Shown here piece after piece: positions 34,813 through 43,885 of a stretch of DNA of 64,000 nt (position 1 is its first letter; every line of letters starts with the position of its first letter). Below the pieces are notes generated by a model, which was given only the letters and a program-made list of their open reading frames with translations, made no database searches and was not told the origin of the DNA. Source of the DNA: Aquaticitalea lipolytica (GTDB lineage Bacteria; Bacteroidota; Bacteroidia; Flavobacteriales; Flavobacteriaceae); the NCBI RefSeq assembly GCF_014641635.1, contig NZ_BMIC01000001.1:812641-876640 (forward strand), in the 5' to 3' direction. Made by a program: the position numbers and the translations under genes.

Positions 34813-35609
34813 AACTTTGTTGCCTTAATTTCAAAAATTAAAGGATACAGTTTATCTTTTGTTGCATACATTCCAGATTTAGTTTGCTCTAAGTCTGGCA
34901 ATACATTATAAGGACATTCGTCATACTCATTTAAATAATCAATATGCAAACCTGCCTCAGTAAGCGCGTTTATAACTTCGCTTAAACCATGATTCCAGCC
35001 ATATTCTTTACTTGTCATTTTTGCGTCTTGGTTGGCATAAGTTCCTTCATACTCTTCATAAATAACTTCGTCTTGCATATAACCATATCTCATAATTGAT
35101 TTCCCTTCACGATAGTCAAACATCCAAACAATTGGATGAAATTCTGCCATGTAAAATGTTCCTCCCTTCTTTAAACGCTCGGCAATCATTTTTCCCCAAG
35201 GCTTTAAATCTGGTAACCAACCAATAACTCCATAACTAGTAAAAACTATATCAAACGTGTTGTTTACATATTTCGAAGTTTCTAAAACATTACAACATAC
35301 AAACTCAGCATCAAGTTTTAATTCTTTATTTAATTGCTGCGCTAGTTTAATACCTTCATCACTCAAATCAACTCCAACACATTTAGCTCCTAACCTACTC
35401 CAGCTTAATGTATCTTGCCCAAAATGACATTGTAAATGCAGTAAAGATTTATCTTTAACATCACTCAGAGCCTTCAACTCATAAGACATTAAAGAAGATT
35501 TCCCTTCTTTAAAAGCCTTTATATTATACATATCACTTTTAGAGTGTTCTTTCACTTTAGTGTTCCAAGTTGCTCTATTGGTTTCAAAATAATGGTTATT
35601 ATCACTCAT
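34809..35609 (-). CDS. Class I SAM-dependent methyltransferase
   Basis: 266 residues from the ATG at 35609 (MSDNNHYFETNRATWN); a longer frame from 35651 adds an unlikely Cys/Phe-rich stretch. The SAM fold is shown by LLHLQCHFGQDTLSWSRLG (motif I with Gln/His in place of the usual Gly-rich loop), VGVDLSDEGI and FDIVFTSYGVIGWL. Such proteins are common in Flavobacteriia with unassigned small-molecule substrates. Single gene, convergent with msrA. Confidence 0.82.
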   Translation of the reverse strand: MSDNNHYFETNRATWNTKVKEHSKSDMYNIKAFKEGKSSLMSYELKALSDVKDKSLLHLQCHFGQDTLSWSRLGAKCVGVDLSDEGIKLAQQLNKELKLDAEFVCCNVLETSKYVNNTFDIVFTSYGVIGWLPDLKPWGKMIAERLKKGGTFYMAEFHPIVWMFDYREGKSIMRYGYMQDEVIYEEYEGTYANQDAKMTSKEYGWNHGLSEVINALTEAGLHIDYLNEYDECPYNVLPDLEQTKSGMYATKDKLYPLIFEIKATKF

Positions 35610-35666
35610 AGTTTTTAAAATTTCACAACTAAAATAAAATAAGTTCATCAATTACAATAGCTTTCT

Positions 35667-35674
35667 TAACTTTG
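35667..35674 (+). promoter_or_regulatory. Promoter -7 box TAACTTTG
   Basis: Perfect TAnnTTTG element 12 bases before the ATG at 35687. An in-frame TTG at 35672 belongs to the box and is not a start. Confidence 0.55.
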
Positions 35675-35686
35675 AATAAAAATACT

Positions 35687-36352
35687 ATGAAAAATTCTAT
35701 TGCATTATTCATTCTACTTTTAATAGTCTCTTCTTGTAAAGAGGAGAAAAAAGAAACTATTAAAGAACTTTCTATTGCTGAAAAAATAGCAAATGCTCAC
35801 GGTTTTGAACATTGGAATAAGGTAAAATCTTTTGAATTTACATTTGGTGGTAAAGCAGATGATCCTCAAAGTGGTCGTGCTTGGGTATGGAATCCAAAAA
35901 CCAATGACATTAAATTAGTTCGTGATAGTGTAGTTACAGTGTATAATAGGAATAATATGGACTCAATAGCATTAAAAGCTGATAGAGGGTTTATAAATGA
36001 TAAATTTTGGGCGTTAATTCCATTTCAATTAATTTGGGATGAAGGCACTACAATTTCTGAAGTAGAAAAATCTCAATCTCCAATTAAAAAAGAAAAACTC
36101 AACAAAATTACTATTTTGTATTCTAATGAAGGTGGTTATACTCCTGGTGACGCATATGACATTTACTTTGATGATAATTATATTATTAAAGAATGGAGCT
36201 ATCGTGAAGGAAATACTACCGAACCGTCATTATCAAACACTTTTGAAAATTATCAAGAATTTAATGGCATAAAAATAGCCCTAGAACATAAAAAAGCAGA
36301 AGGTGATTGGAATCTCCTTTTAAGAAATATTAAGGTAGTATTGGAAGAATAA
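35687..36352 (+). CDS. Predicted lipoprotein, unknown function
   Basis: 221 residues. Lipoprotein signal peptide with lipobox VSSC at about 14-17, a charged linker, then a beta-rich domain: HWNKVKSFEFTFGGKA, SGRAWVWNPKT, DKFWALIPFQLIWD and GDAYDIYFDDNYIIKEW. The pattern suggests an LolA-like or related half-barrel family found in Flavobacteriia, but I cannot name it with certainty. Probably outer-membrane or periplasmic. Transcribed alone from a clear promoter. Confidence 0.75.
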   Translation: MKNSIALFILLLIVSSCKEEKKETIKELSIAEKIANAHGFEHWNKVKSFEFTFGGKADDPQSGRAWVWNPKTNDIKLVRDSVVTVYNRNNMDSIALKADRGFINDKFWALIPFQLIWDEGTTISEVEKSQSPIKKEKLNKITILYSNEGGYTPGDAYDIYFDDNYIIKEWSYREGNTTEPSLSNTFENYQEFNGIKIALEHKKAEGDWNLLLRNIKVVLEE

Positions 36353-36384
36353 TTTTACTTCAAAACATCTAAAACTTACAATTA

Positions 36385-36423
36385 AGACGTATATATTGTA
36401 TAAATATTCCGCAGTATGCGTCT
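36385..36423 (+). other. Hairpin in the 3' untranslated region
   Basis: AGACGTATA and TATGCGTCT form a 9-bp stem (one G-U wobble) around a 21-base loop. No T run follows, so it is not a terminator; the real terminator hairpin comes just after it. Confidence 0.45.
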
Positions 36424-36433
36424 ATATATATTT

Positions 36434-36465
36434 AAAGTGCTTCATCTAACAAGTTGAAGCACTTT
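36434..36465. terminator. Bidirectional terminator
   Basis: AAAGTGCTTCA, a 9-base loop and TTGAAGCACTTT, then T-rich sequence on the plus strand and a short T run on the minus strand. Serves both the lipoprotein gene and the convergent CDGSH gene. Confidence 0.8.
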
Positions 36466-36472
36466 CTCTTTT

Positions 36473-36892
36473 TTATCCAACAAAATTTTGTTTTACATGT
36501 GTTCCATCACAAAATGGTTTATTGTTAGATAGTCCACATCTACAAAATGCAGTTGTTCTGTTTTTAGTTTCTTGCTTACCATCTTTATGAGTCACTTTTA
36601 ATGTTCCATAAACCAATAAAGGACCATTCTCAACTACCTCAATTTTTGTTTCCATACTTTCTGATGTTTTATCACCTTCAGCATTCATATAAAAACTTAA
36701 AGCACCAGATGGACATTGTTTTACTTGATTAACAATTGCCTGTGTGTTTTCGGCATCAATTTTAATCCATGGTCTATCTTTAGGCTGAAAAACTTTTGGT
36801 AAACCTTTAGCACATATTGCAGAGTGAATGCATTTTTCTGCTTCCCATACAACTGTAACTTCTCCGTTTGAATATTCTTTTGTTTTGCTCAT
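36473..36892 (-). CDS. Iron-sulfur protein: Fer4_19 (YjdI-like) domain plus CDGSH domain
   Basis: 139 residues. The N half (about 1-70) is a divergent single-cluster ferredoxin domain like E. coli YjdI, with Cys in EKCIHSAICAKGLPKVF and VKQCPSGALSF. The C half (about 75-139) is a CDGSH [2Fe-2S] domain with CRCGLSNNKPFCDGTH, i.e. three Cys and one His ligand. Electron transfer or cluster storage is likely; partners are unknown. It stands alone next to the kynurenine operon on the opposite strand. Confidence 0.92.
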   Translation of the reverse strand: MSKTKEYSNGEVTVVWEAEKCIHSAICAKGLPKVFQPKDRPWIKIDAENTQAIVNQVKQCPSGALSFYMNAEGDKTSESMETKIEVVENGPLLVYGTLKVTHKDGKQETKNRTTAFCRCGLSNNKPFCDGTHVKQNFVG

Positions 36893-36976
36893 ACCAAATA
36901 ATTTGTATTAAATATACAAAAAAACTAAGTTCAATTTATCGCTTAACTAAGTGTTCATTTCTAAATTTATAATTGC

Positions 36977-36984
36977 TATTTTTG
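36977..36984 (+). promoter_or_regulatory. Promoter -7 box TATTTTTG of the kynurenine operon
   Basis: Perfect TAnnTTTG element inside the long open frame of kynU. It excludes the in-frame TTG at 36973 and makes the one at 36985 unlikely. Confidence 0.55.
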
Positions 36985-37008
36985 TTGGAAACCGAAAAAC
37001 AATTCGCC

Positions 37009-38280
37009 TTGTCCAACTATAAATTAGGTCTTGATTTTGCTAAGGAGCTAGACCAAAACGATAAATTATCTCATTATAGAAGTCAATTTCATATTCCAAA
37101 AGATAAGGATGGAAATGATTGGTTATACTTCACAGGAAACTCTTTAGGGTTGCAACCTAAAAACACAAAAAAATATATAAATCAAGAATTAGAAGATTGG
37201 GCAAATTTTGGTGTAGAAGGTCATTTTGAAGCTAAAAATCCTTGGATGCCTTACCATGAGTTCTTAACGGAATCTATGGCAAAAGTTGTAGGCGCAAAAC
37301 CTATTGAGGTTGTTGTTATGAATACACTTACCACGAACTTGCATTTACTAATGGTGAGTTTTTATCAACCAACAAAAACCAAGTATAAAATAGTTATTGA
37401 AAGTGATGCATTTCCTTCTGATAGATATGCAGTACAAACCCAATTAAATTTTCATGGTTTTGATGCTACTGAAGGCTTAATAGAGTGGAAACCTCGCAAA
37501 GGTGAAGAGCTTTTACATATTGAAGATTTAGAAACTATTCTTAAAGAACAAGGAGATGAAATTGCTTTGCTACTTATTGGTGGTGTTAATTATTACACAG
37601 GACAATATTTAGATATAAAAAAAATTGCCGAATTAGGGCACGCTGAGAACTGTATGGTTGGTATCGATTTAGCACATGGCGTTGGAAATATAAAACCAGA
37701 GCTTCATGATTCTGGAGTAGATTTTGCTGCTTGGTGTACTTATAAATATTTAAACTCAGGACCAGGAAGTTTAGGCGGACTTTTTGTACACGAAAAGCAT
37801 GCACATAATAAAAAATTAAAACGATTTGCTGGTTGGTGGAGTCATAACAAATCTACACGTTTTAATATGCGACAACCATTAGACGTAATCCCTGGAGCCG
37901 AAGGCTGGCAACTAAGCAATCCTCCAATTTTATCAATGGCAGCTATAAAAGCATCTTTAGATATGTTTAATGAAGTTGGGATGGATGCTTTAAGGGAGAA
38001 GTCTGAAAAACTAACAGGTTACTTTGAGTTTTTAATTAATGAATTGAATAACAACAAAATCAAAATCATAACACCATCAAATCCTAAAGAAAGAGGTTGC
38101 CAACTTTCTATTCAGGTAAAAGATGCTGATAAAGATTTACATAAAAAATTAACCAAAGCGCATATCATTACAGATTGGCGAGAACCAGATGTTATAAGGT
38201 GTGCTCCTGTTCCATTATACAACACCTTTGAAGATGTTTACAGAATGGTTGAAAAATTGAAAGCTATTTTAAATGAATAA
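37009..38280 (+). CDS. kynU: Kynureninase
   Basis: 423 residues from the TTG at 37009 (SNYKLGLDFAKELD). No ATG exists before the conserved region, and TTG codons at 36973 and 36985 fall at the promoter box. PLP enzyme cleaving (3-hydroxy)kynurenine to (3-hydroxy)anthranilate and alanine. Signatures: YFTGNSLGLQPK, VVVMNTLTTNLH, GIDLAHGVGN and the PLP lysine Lys246 in CTYKYLNSGPGS. First gene of the catabolic operon, overlapping kmo by 8 bases. Confidence 0.94.
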   Translation: MSNYKLGLDFAKELDQNDKLSHYRSQFHIPKDKDGNDWLYFTGNSLGLQPKNTKKYINQELEDWANFGVEGHFEAKNPWMPYHEFLTESMAKVVGAKPIEVVVMNTLTTNLHLLMVSFYQPTKTKYKIVIESDAFPSDRYAVQTQLNFHGFDATEGLIEWKPRKGEELLHIEDLETILKEQGDEIALLLIGGVNYYTGQYLDIKKIAELGHAENCMVGIDLAHGVGNIKPELHDSGVDFAAWCTYKYLNSGPGSLGGLFVHEKHAHNKKLKRFAGWWSHNKSTRFNMRQPLDVIPGAEGWQLSNPPILSMAAIKASLDMFNEVGMDALREKSEKLTGYFEFLINELNNNKIKIITPSNPKERGCQLSIQVKDADKDLHKKLTKAHIITDWREPDVIRCAPVPLYNTFEDVYRMVEKLKAILNE

Positions 38281-39670
38281 ACAACAAAACATACTCATCA
38301 TTGGCGCTGGGCTTTGCGGAAGTCTTCTTGCATTACGTTTAGGGCAACGTGGCTACAATGTTACTGTAATGGAAATGCGTCCAGATTTGCGAAAAGTAAA
38401 TATCTCTGCTGGTCGCTCAATAAATCTAGCTTTTTCAGATCGTGGTAATAAGGCTATGAAATTGGTTGGTATTGAAGATAAAGTTAAAACACTTTGCATA
38501 CCTATGAATGGCAGAATGCTTCATGATATAGAAGGCAATACCATTTTAGCACCTTACAGTGGTCGTGAGCACGAATTTATTAATTCAATCTCAAGAGGAG
38601 AACTTAATGCATTGTTGCTAGATGAAGCCGAAAAGCATAAAAATGTAACCATACATTTTAATAGAAAATGTAAATCTGTAGATTTCGAAAATACAACAGC
38701 TACTTTTAAAGATTACGAAAATAATGTAGAATTTATTGAAGATGCAGATGCTATTTTTGCAACAGATGGAGCTGGTTCTGCAATGCGAAAAAGTTATTTT
38801 CTAGGCAAAAAATTCTTGTTCAGTTTTTCACAAGATTATTTAACCCATGGCTATAAAGAGTTAAGTATACTTCCTGCCGAAAATGGAGGCTACAAAACTT
38901 ATAAAAATGCACTTCATATTTGGGGAAGAGGCGATTTTATGCTCATTGCATTACCTAATTTAGATGGTAGTTTTACTGTGACATTGTTTTTAAGTTTTGA
39001 TGAAGGCGAATACAATTTCAATAACCTAACTACTAAAGAACGTGTATTAGAATTCTTTGGTAAATACTTTAAAGATGCTTTAGAGTTGATGCCAAACTTA
39101 GTAGACGACTTTTTTGAAAATCCAACGTCACCATTAGGAACCGTAAAATGTTCGCCTTGGCATTATAAAGGCAATACACTATTAATGGGAGACGCAGCAC
39201 ATGCCATCGTCCCTTTTTATGGCCAAGGTATGAATGCCTCTTTTGAAGATGTTGTAGAATTTGATAAAGTTTTAGATGAACATCATCAAAATTGGGAAAG
39301 CGTTTTTAAAGCTTACGAAAAGACTCGTAAAAAAGATACAGACGCTATAGCAGATTTAGCTATTGATAATTTTCATGAAATGAAAGATCATGTAAACAAT
39401 GCTATTTTCAGAGAAAAACGTAACTTAGAGATGGCTTTAGAAAAAACATTTCCTAATGAGTATTCTTCAAAATATTCGTTAGTTACCTTTAACGAAGATA
39501 TAGGTTATAGGCAAGCAATGTTACAAGGGAGAGCTCAAGACAAAGCAATTTTAAACTTACTTGCAGACAAAGACATTAATATTAATGATGATTTAAAAAT
39601 CATCTTAGAAAAAGTTAAAGCAGCTACTAAAAACATATTAGAAGACGATAAAATTGCAGGATTAAAATAA
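38273..39670 (+). CDS. kmo: Kynurenine 3-monooxygenase
   Basis: 465 residues. FAD-dependent group A hydroxylase converting kynurenine to 3-hydroxykynurenine with NADPH and O2. FAD-binding IIGAGLCGSLLALRLGQRG at about 6-24, RSINLAFSDRG, FATDGAGSAMRK and LMGDAAHAIVPFYGQGMN. The C-terminus carries amphipathic helices but no clear membrane anchor as in the mitochondrial enzyme. Overlaps kynU by 8 bases, so the two are translated together; in the pathway its product is the substrate of KynU. Confidence 0.95.
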   Translation: MNKQQNILIIGAGLCGSLLALRLGQRGYNVTVMEMRPDLRKVNISAGRSINLAFSDRGNKAMKLVGIEDKVKTLCIPMNGRMLHDIEGNTILAPYSGREHEFINSISRGELNALLLDEAEKHKNVTIHFNRKCKSVDFENTTATFKDYENNVEFIEDADAIFATDGAGSAMRKSYFLGKKFLFSFSQDYLTHGYKELSILPAENGGYKTYKNALHIWGRGDFMLIALPNLDGSFTVTLFLSFDEGEYNFNNLTTKERVLEFFGKYFKDALELMPNLVDDFFENPTSPLGTVKCSPWHYKGNTLLMGDAAHAIVPFYGQGMNASFEDVVEFDKVLDEHHQNWESVFKAYEKTRKKDTDAIADLAIDNFHEMKDHVNNAIFREKRNLEMALEKTFPNEYSSKYSLVTFNEDIGYRQAMLQGRAQDKAILNLLADKDININDDLKIILEKVKAATKNILEDDKIAGLK

Positions 39671-39678
39671 CTTAAACT

Positions 39679-40083
39679 ATGAGTGAAAAAATAGTAACAC
39701 CAAGAGGTGCTTATCCTCACACAAAACGCGTTGGCGATTTTATATTTGTTTCTGGAACTAGTTCTCGTCGTGCAGACAATACTATTGCAGGCGTTGATAT
39801 TATTGACGAAATGGGAACCAAACGTTTAAATGCTGAAGTACAAACACGTGAAGTAATTTTAAATATAGAAAAGAATTTAGCTAAAGAAGGTGCTTCACTT
39901 AAAGATGTAGTAGATGTCACTTCTTTTTTAGTTAATATGAATGATTTTGCAGGCTATAATAAAGCTTATGCCGAATTTTTTGACAAAGAAACAGGCCCAA
40001 CACGTACCACAGTTGCTGTACATCAATTACCGCATCCAGATTTGGTAGTTGAAATTAAAGTGATGGCCTATAAAAAATTGTAG
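39679..40083 (+). CDS. RidA-family 2-aminomuconate deaminase
   Basis: 134 residues. RidA/YjgF fold: [20 protein letters not shown], a [20 protein letters not shown] helix and the carboxylate-binding Arg109 in [10 protein letters not shown]. In this operon the expected role is hydrolysis of 2-aminomuconate to 4-oxalocrotonate and ammonia (the amnD-type step). Generic enamine/imine hydrolysis is the alternative. Lies 8 bases after kmo and one base before the DUF2971 gene. Confidence 0.88.
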   Translation: MSEKIVTPRGAYPHTKRVGDFIFVSGTSSRRADNTIAGVDIIDEMGTKRLNAEVQTREVILNIEKNLAKEGASLKDVVDVTSFLVNMNDFAGYNKAYAEFFDKETGPTRTTVAVHQLPHPDLVVEIKVMAYKKL

Positions 40084-40084
40084 T

Positions 40085-41116
40085 TTGTTAGTTTATAAAT
40101 ACAGAGATGCAATTGATATTAAGTTTGAAGGGCAAAAAATCTCAAACTTTGAAAGAGATTTGATTTCAATTGAAAAGAATTATTTCTGGGGAACTTATTA
40201 TAAGGATTTGAATGATCCTTGCGAAGGGTTAATTTCAACAGATAGATTTACTAGTCAATCTAATTCATTAAAATGGTTATTTGGTAGAAAGAAAACTGAA
40301 AGTTTTATTAAAGTCAAAGATGCTCTTGAAAATCTAATGAAGCAACTTGAAAAGGTTGGAATTTATTCATTATCAAAAACTTATAATAATGAATTATTAT
40401 GGGCTCATTATGGAAATTCTCATAAAGGTTTTTGTATTGAATATGATTTAGAATTATTAACAAAAAATTATAAACATAACTTTTCAGTTATTTATAATAA
40501 CAAAATACCTGAAATTGGCATAGAAGACATTGCTATCAAGTCAAATGATCTTATAAAAAAAATGTTTGGTTATAAATATGAAAAATGGATTTATGAAAAA
40601 GAATATAGAATTATAACTGACGATTTTGGAATTAATAATTATTATTATCAATCAGTTAAATCTATTTATTTTGGATTAAATATGAGTTTAAACCAAAAAA
40701 ATGAATTAATGAACAGATTAAAAGGTAGAGGTATAAAATATTTTCAAATGATACAATTGCCAAAAACTTATAAATTTGAAGCAGAAGCAATTGATGATAT
40801 TAACACCAATAAAGTGACATATTTAAAAGAAATTCCAAAAGAAATAACTGGTGGGATTTCAATAAATTTTAAAATAATTAAACAAAATTATTGGGCAATA
40901 AAAGGAAGAGGTGATGTCGAAATTGAAATTGAAAAAATAATTAAAGAAAATGAATTACTTTGGTTAGCGAATGAAATTAAAGATAATTTATTTTACAATG
41001 CCGAAAACGTAATTATGGTACATTATATAGCAAATAAAAACAAAGATATGGCATGGGCAACTACTCACTATCAAGATGGAAAAATTAACCTTAATATTAA
41101 TGGTCTAATAGAATAA
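40085..41116 (+). CDS. DUF2971 domain protein
   Basis: 343 residues from a TTG start one base after the deaminase stop. The N-terminal part has the DUF2971 pattern: LVYKYRD at the start, WGTYYKDLNDPCEGLI, GIYSLSKTYNNELLWAHYGNSHKGFCIEYD and WIYEKEYRII. The C-terminal third (about 255-343) is extra and unrecognised. DUF2971 proteins are often accessory genes with unknown or defence-related roles. Its composition is more A/T rich than the enzymes on either side. It is wedged between two pathway genes and its function there is unclear. Confidence 0.8.
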   Translation: MLVYKYRDAIDIKFEGQKISNFERDLISIEKNYFWGTYYKDLNDPCEGLISTDRFTSQSNSLKWLFGRKKTESFIKVKDALENLMKQLEKVGIYSLSKTYNNELLWAHYGNSHKGFCIEYDLELLTKNYKHNFSVIYNNKIPEIGIEDIAIKSNDLIKKMFGYKYEKWIYEKEYRIITDDFGINNYYYQSVKSIYFGLNMSLNQKNELMNRLKGRGIKYFQMIQLPKTYKFEAEAIDDINTNKVTYLKEIPKEITGGISINFKIIKQNYWAIKGRGDVEIEIEKIIKENELLWLANEIKDNLFYNAENVIMVHYIANKNKDMAWATTHYQDGKINLNINGLIE

Positions 41117-41117
41117 A

Positions 41118-42557
41118 GTGAACATCCAAAACTACATAAACGGTAATTTCCATAATCCAACGTCTAATGAATGGATAGACAACTATTGCCCTTCTAATGG
41201 TGAAGTATATGGAAAAATCCCAAACTCATCTAAAGACGATATTGAAAATGCATATATAGCTGCAAAATCTGCTTTTCCTAGTTGGTCTCAAACTACTTTA
41301 GAAGAACGCAGTAGAATAATGATTAAGATTTCCGAATTACTTGAAGCCAACCTACAGCGTTTTGCTGAAGCCGAAAGCAAAGACAACGGAAAACCAGTGA
41401 GTTTAGCAAAATCAGTTGATATACCAAGAGCAGCGAGTAATTTTCGCTTTTTCGGAAATGCCATTACCCAATTTGCAAGTGAAAGTCATGAAAGTGTTGG
41501 GCAAGATGCTGTAAATTACACGCTACGCCAACCAATTGGTGTTGTTGGTTGTATAAGTCCCTGGAACCTTCCACTCTATTTGTTTACCTGGAAAATTGCT
41601 CCAGCAATAGCAGCAGGAAACTGTGTGGTAGCCAAACCAAGTGAAGTGACACCAATGACAGCTTACCTTTTGAGTGAGATACTAAATGAGGCTGGCCTCC
41701 CTAAAGGCGTTTTAAACATTGTACATGGATTGGGCACAACAACTGGTCAAGCTATAATTGAACATCCAGATATTAAAGCTATTTCGTTTACTGGAGGTAC
41801 AGCAACAGGAGCTCATATTGCTAAGGTAGCAGCTCCAATGTTCAAGAAATTATCTTTAGAATTAGGTGGTAAAAACCCAAATATCATTTTTGCAGATTGC
41901 GATTATGAAGATATGTTGGAAACAACTGTTCGCTCATCATTCGCAAACCAAGGACAAATATGTTTATGCGGAAGTCGCATTTTTGTTGAAGCTTCTATTT
42001 ATGAGAAATTCAAAAAAGATTTTGTTACGCGAGTTAAAGCATTAAAAGTTGGACATCCTTCAGAAGATTCAACCAATATAGGAGCTTTAGTATCAAAACC
42101 TCATCTTGAAAAAGTAATGGATTATATAAACATTGCTAAGCAAGAAAAAGGAACAATACTTTGTGGAGGAAAAAAAGTAATTGTGAATGGCTATGAAAAT
42201 GGATACTATTTAGAACCAACAGTTATTGAAGTCCAAAATGATGAATGTAGAGTTAATCAAGAAGAAATTTTTGGGCCAGTAGTAACCATTATGCCTTTTA
42301 GCACAGAAGATGAAGTGTTACAAATGGCAAACAAAGTAAAATATGGCTTATCTGCTACACTCTGGACTAATAACCTAAAACGCACTATGCGAATGAGTAG
42401 CCAATTACAATCTGGAATTGTTTGGGTTAACACTTGGATGATGCGCGATTTAAGAACACCTTTTGGTGGTGTAAAAGCATCTGGTGTTGGGCGTGAAGGT
42501 GGATTTGAAGCCTTACGCTTTTTTACTGAAGCAAAAAATGTGTGTATTAAATACTAA
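41118..42557 (+). CDS. 2-aminomuconate 6-semialdehyde dehydrogenase
   Basis: 479 residues from a GTG start one base after the DUF2971 stop. NAD-dependent aldehyde dehydrogenase: GVVGCISPWNLPLYLFTWK, FTGGTATGAHIA, the general base Glu in LELGGKNPN and catalytic Cys282 in ANQGQICLCGSR. It is close to 2-hydroxymuconic semialdehyde dehydrogenases, and in this operon it should oxidise 2-aminomuconate semialdehyde to 2-aminomuconate. That assignment uses operon context; family membership itself is certain. Confidence 0.92.
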   Translation: MNIQNYINGNFHNPTSNEWIDNYCPSNGEVYGKIPNSSKDDIENAYIAAKSAFPSWSQTTLEERSRIMIKISELLEANLQRFAEAESKDNGKPVSLAKSVDIPRAASNFRFFGNAITQFASESHESVGQDAVNYTLRQPIGVVGCISPWNLPLYLFTWKIAPAIAAGNCVVAKPSEVTPMTAYLLSEILNEAGLPKGVLNIVHGLGTTTGQAIIEHPDIKAISFTGGTATGAHIAKVAAPMFKKLSLELGGKNPNIIFADCDYEDMLETTVRSSFANQGQICLCGSRIFVEASIYEKFKKDFVTRVKALKVGHPSEDSTNIGALVSKPHLEKVMDYINIAKQEKGTILCGGKKVIVNGYENGYYLEPTVIEVQNDECRVNQEEIFGPVVTIMPFSTEDEVLQMANKVKYGLSATLWTNNLKRTMRMSSQLQSGIVWVNTWMMRDLRTPFGGVKASGVGREGGFEALRFFTEAKNVCIKY

Positions 42558-42576
42558 TTGACATAAATAAATTTCA

Positions 42577-43077
42577 ATGAAAAAAATATTCTTATCAATT
42601 ATTGTAATTCTTCTTTTTAATTTTTCTTTCAGTCAAGACAAGTTGTTGACTTTTGAAAAAAATGATTACTCAATTAATTACCCAGACACTTGGAAATTAG
42701 ATACTTCTGGGCAAATGGATTCAGAGTTTATACTCTTTTCTGCACTAACTTCAAACGATGAATTTAGAGAAAACATTAACTTGGTCATTCAAGATTTAGG
42801 AGAGCAAAAAATGACTATGCCTGAATTTGTAAAGCTTTCAGAAAGCCAAATCAAAGCTTATACTAGTAATGGAAAAGTTATTGAGAGTAAAGGTGATAAT
42901 TTTTCACACTCAATCGTTTTTAGTGGGTTTGTTGCTAATAATGATTTAAAATTTAAGCAGTTATATTTTTTAAAAAACAACAAAATATATGTAATTACAT
43001 TTACAGCTTTAGAAAACTCTTATGATTCTTACTTAAAAACAGGAAACGAAATTTTAAATAGTTTTAAACTTAAATAA
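42577..43077 (+). CDS. Secreted PsbP/DcrB-like protein
   Basis: 166 residues. Signal peptide (1-19, ending FSFSQ) and a compact alpha/beta domain with ISYPDTW-type strand NDYSINYPDTWKLD, NINLVIQDLG, FVKLSESQIKAYT and a C-terminal helix NEILNSFKLK. This order resembles the PsbP/DcrB fold. No catalytic motif is visible. It lies in the kynurenine operon and ends exactly where the SDR begins, so it is co-expressed with cytosolic enzymes despite being exported. Role unknown. Confidence 0.65.
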   Translation: MKKIFLSIIVILLFNFSFSQDKLLTFEKNDYSINYPDTWKLDTSGQMDSEFILFSALTSNDEFRENINLVIQDLGEQKMTMPEFVKLSESQIKAYTSNGKVIESKGDNFSHSIVFSGFVANNDLKFKQLYFLKNNKIYVITFTALENSYDSYLKTGNEILNSFKLK

Positions 43078-43860
43078 ATGAATTTAAACTTAAATAATAA
43101 ATATGCTTTAGTTTGCGGAAGCACAGCAGGAATTGGTAGAGCAACAGCAATTGCATTGGCACAAGAAGGTGTACAAGTAACTTTAGTTGCAAGAAATGAA
43201 AGCAAACTAAAAGAAGTACTAGCAGAATTACCCAGCCAGAGAAAACATAATTACATAGTTGCAGATTTTACTAATCCTGAAGAATTAAAATTAAAGGTAT
43301 CTGATTATATATCAAAAAACCATGGGTTTCATGTTCTTGTTAACAATACAGGTGGTCCAAAAGCTGGAACTGTTTTAGATGCAAATTTAGACGAGTTTGA
43401 AAGTGCATTTATTCAGCATTTAAAGTGCAACCACGTATTAGCACAAGCTGTTATTCCTTTTATGAAAACAGAAGGTTATGGTAGAATAATTAATATGATA
43501 TCAACTTCGGTTAAACAACCTATTGAAGGCTTAGGTGTAAGTAATACCATTCGTGGTGCTGTAGCAAATTGGAGCAAAACATTAGCTACAGAAGTTGGAC
43601 CTTTTGGAATTACAGTAAATAATGTACTTCCAGGAGCTACTGCTACTGAACGACTAACTTCAATTCTTCATAATGTGGCAAAAAAAATAAATGGTTCTTA
43701 CGAACAAGCTGAAGCTATGATGAAAAACGTTACACCAGCAAAACGATTTGCCGAACCTGAGGAAATAGCTAATGCAGTGGTATTTTTAGCAAGTGAATGC
43801 GCTGGATATATTAACGGAATTAACCTTCCTGTTGATGGTGGACGAACAAAATCTTTGTAA
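43078..43860 (+). CDS. SDR-fold protein lacking the canonical Tyr and Lys
   Basis: 260 residues. Rossmann fold of the short-chain dehydrogenase family: cofactor loop CGSTAGIGRATA, VNNTGGPKAG in place of NNAG, Ser142-Thr-Ser after the fifth strand. The Tyr-x3-Lys catalytic pair is replaced by Ser155-x3-Arg159 in GVSNTIRGAV. This matches the BKR_like_SDR_like subgroup, which lacks the classical tetrad. It starts immediately after the previous stop, inside the kynurenine operon. A reductase role for a pathway intermediate is possible, but the chemistry would be noncanonical. Confidence 0.85.
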   Translation: MNLNLNNKYALVCGSTAGIGRATAIALAQEGVQVTLVARNESKLKEVLAELPSQRKHNYIVADFTNPEELKLKVSDYISKNHGFHVLVNNTGGPKAGTVLDANLDEFESAFIQHLKCNHVLAQAVIPFMKTEGYGRIINMISTSVKQPIEGLGVSNTIRGAVANWSKTLATEVGPFGITVNNVLPGATATERLTSILHNVAKKINGSYEQAEAMMKNVTPAKRFAEPEEIANAVVFLASECAGYINGINLPVDGGRTKSL

Positions 43861-43885
43861 CTTTATATCATAAAATTTTTGAATT

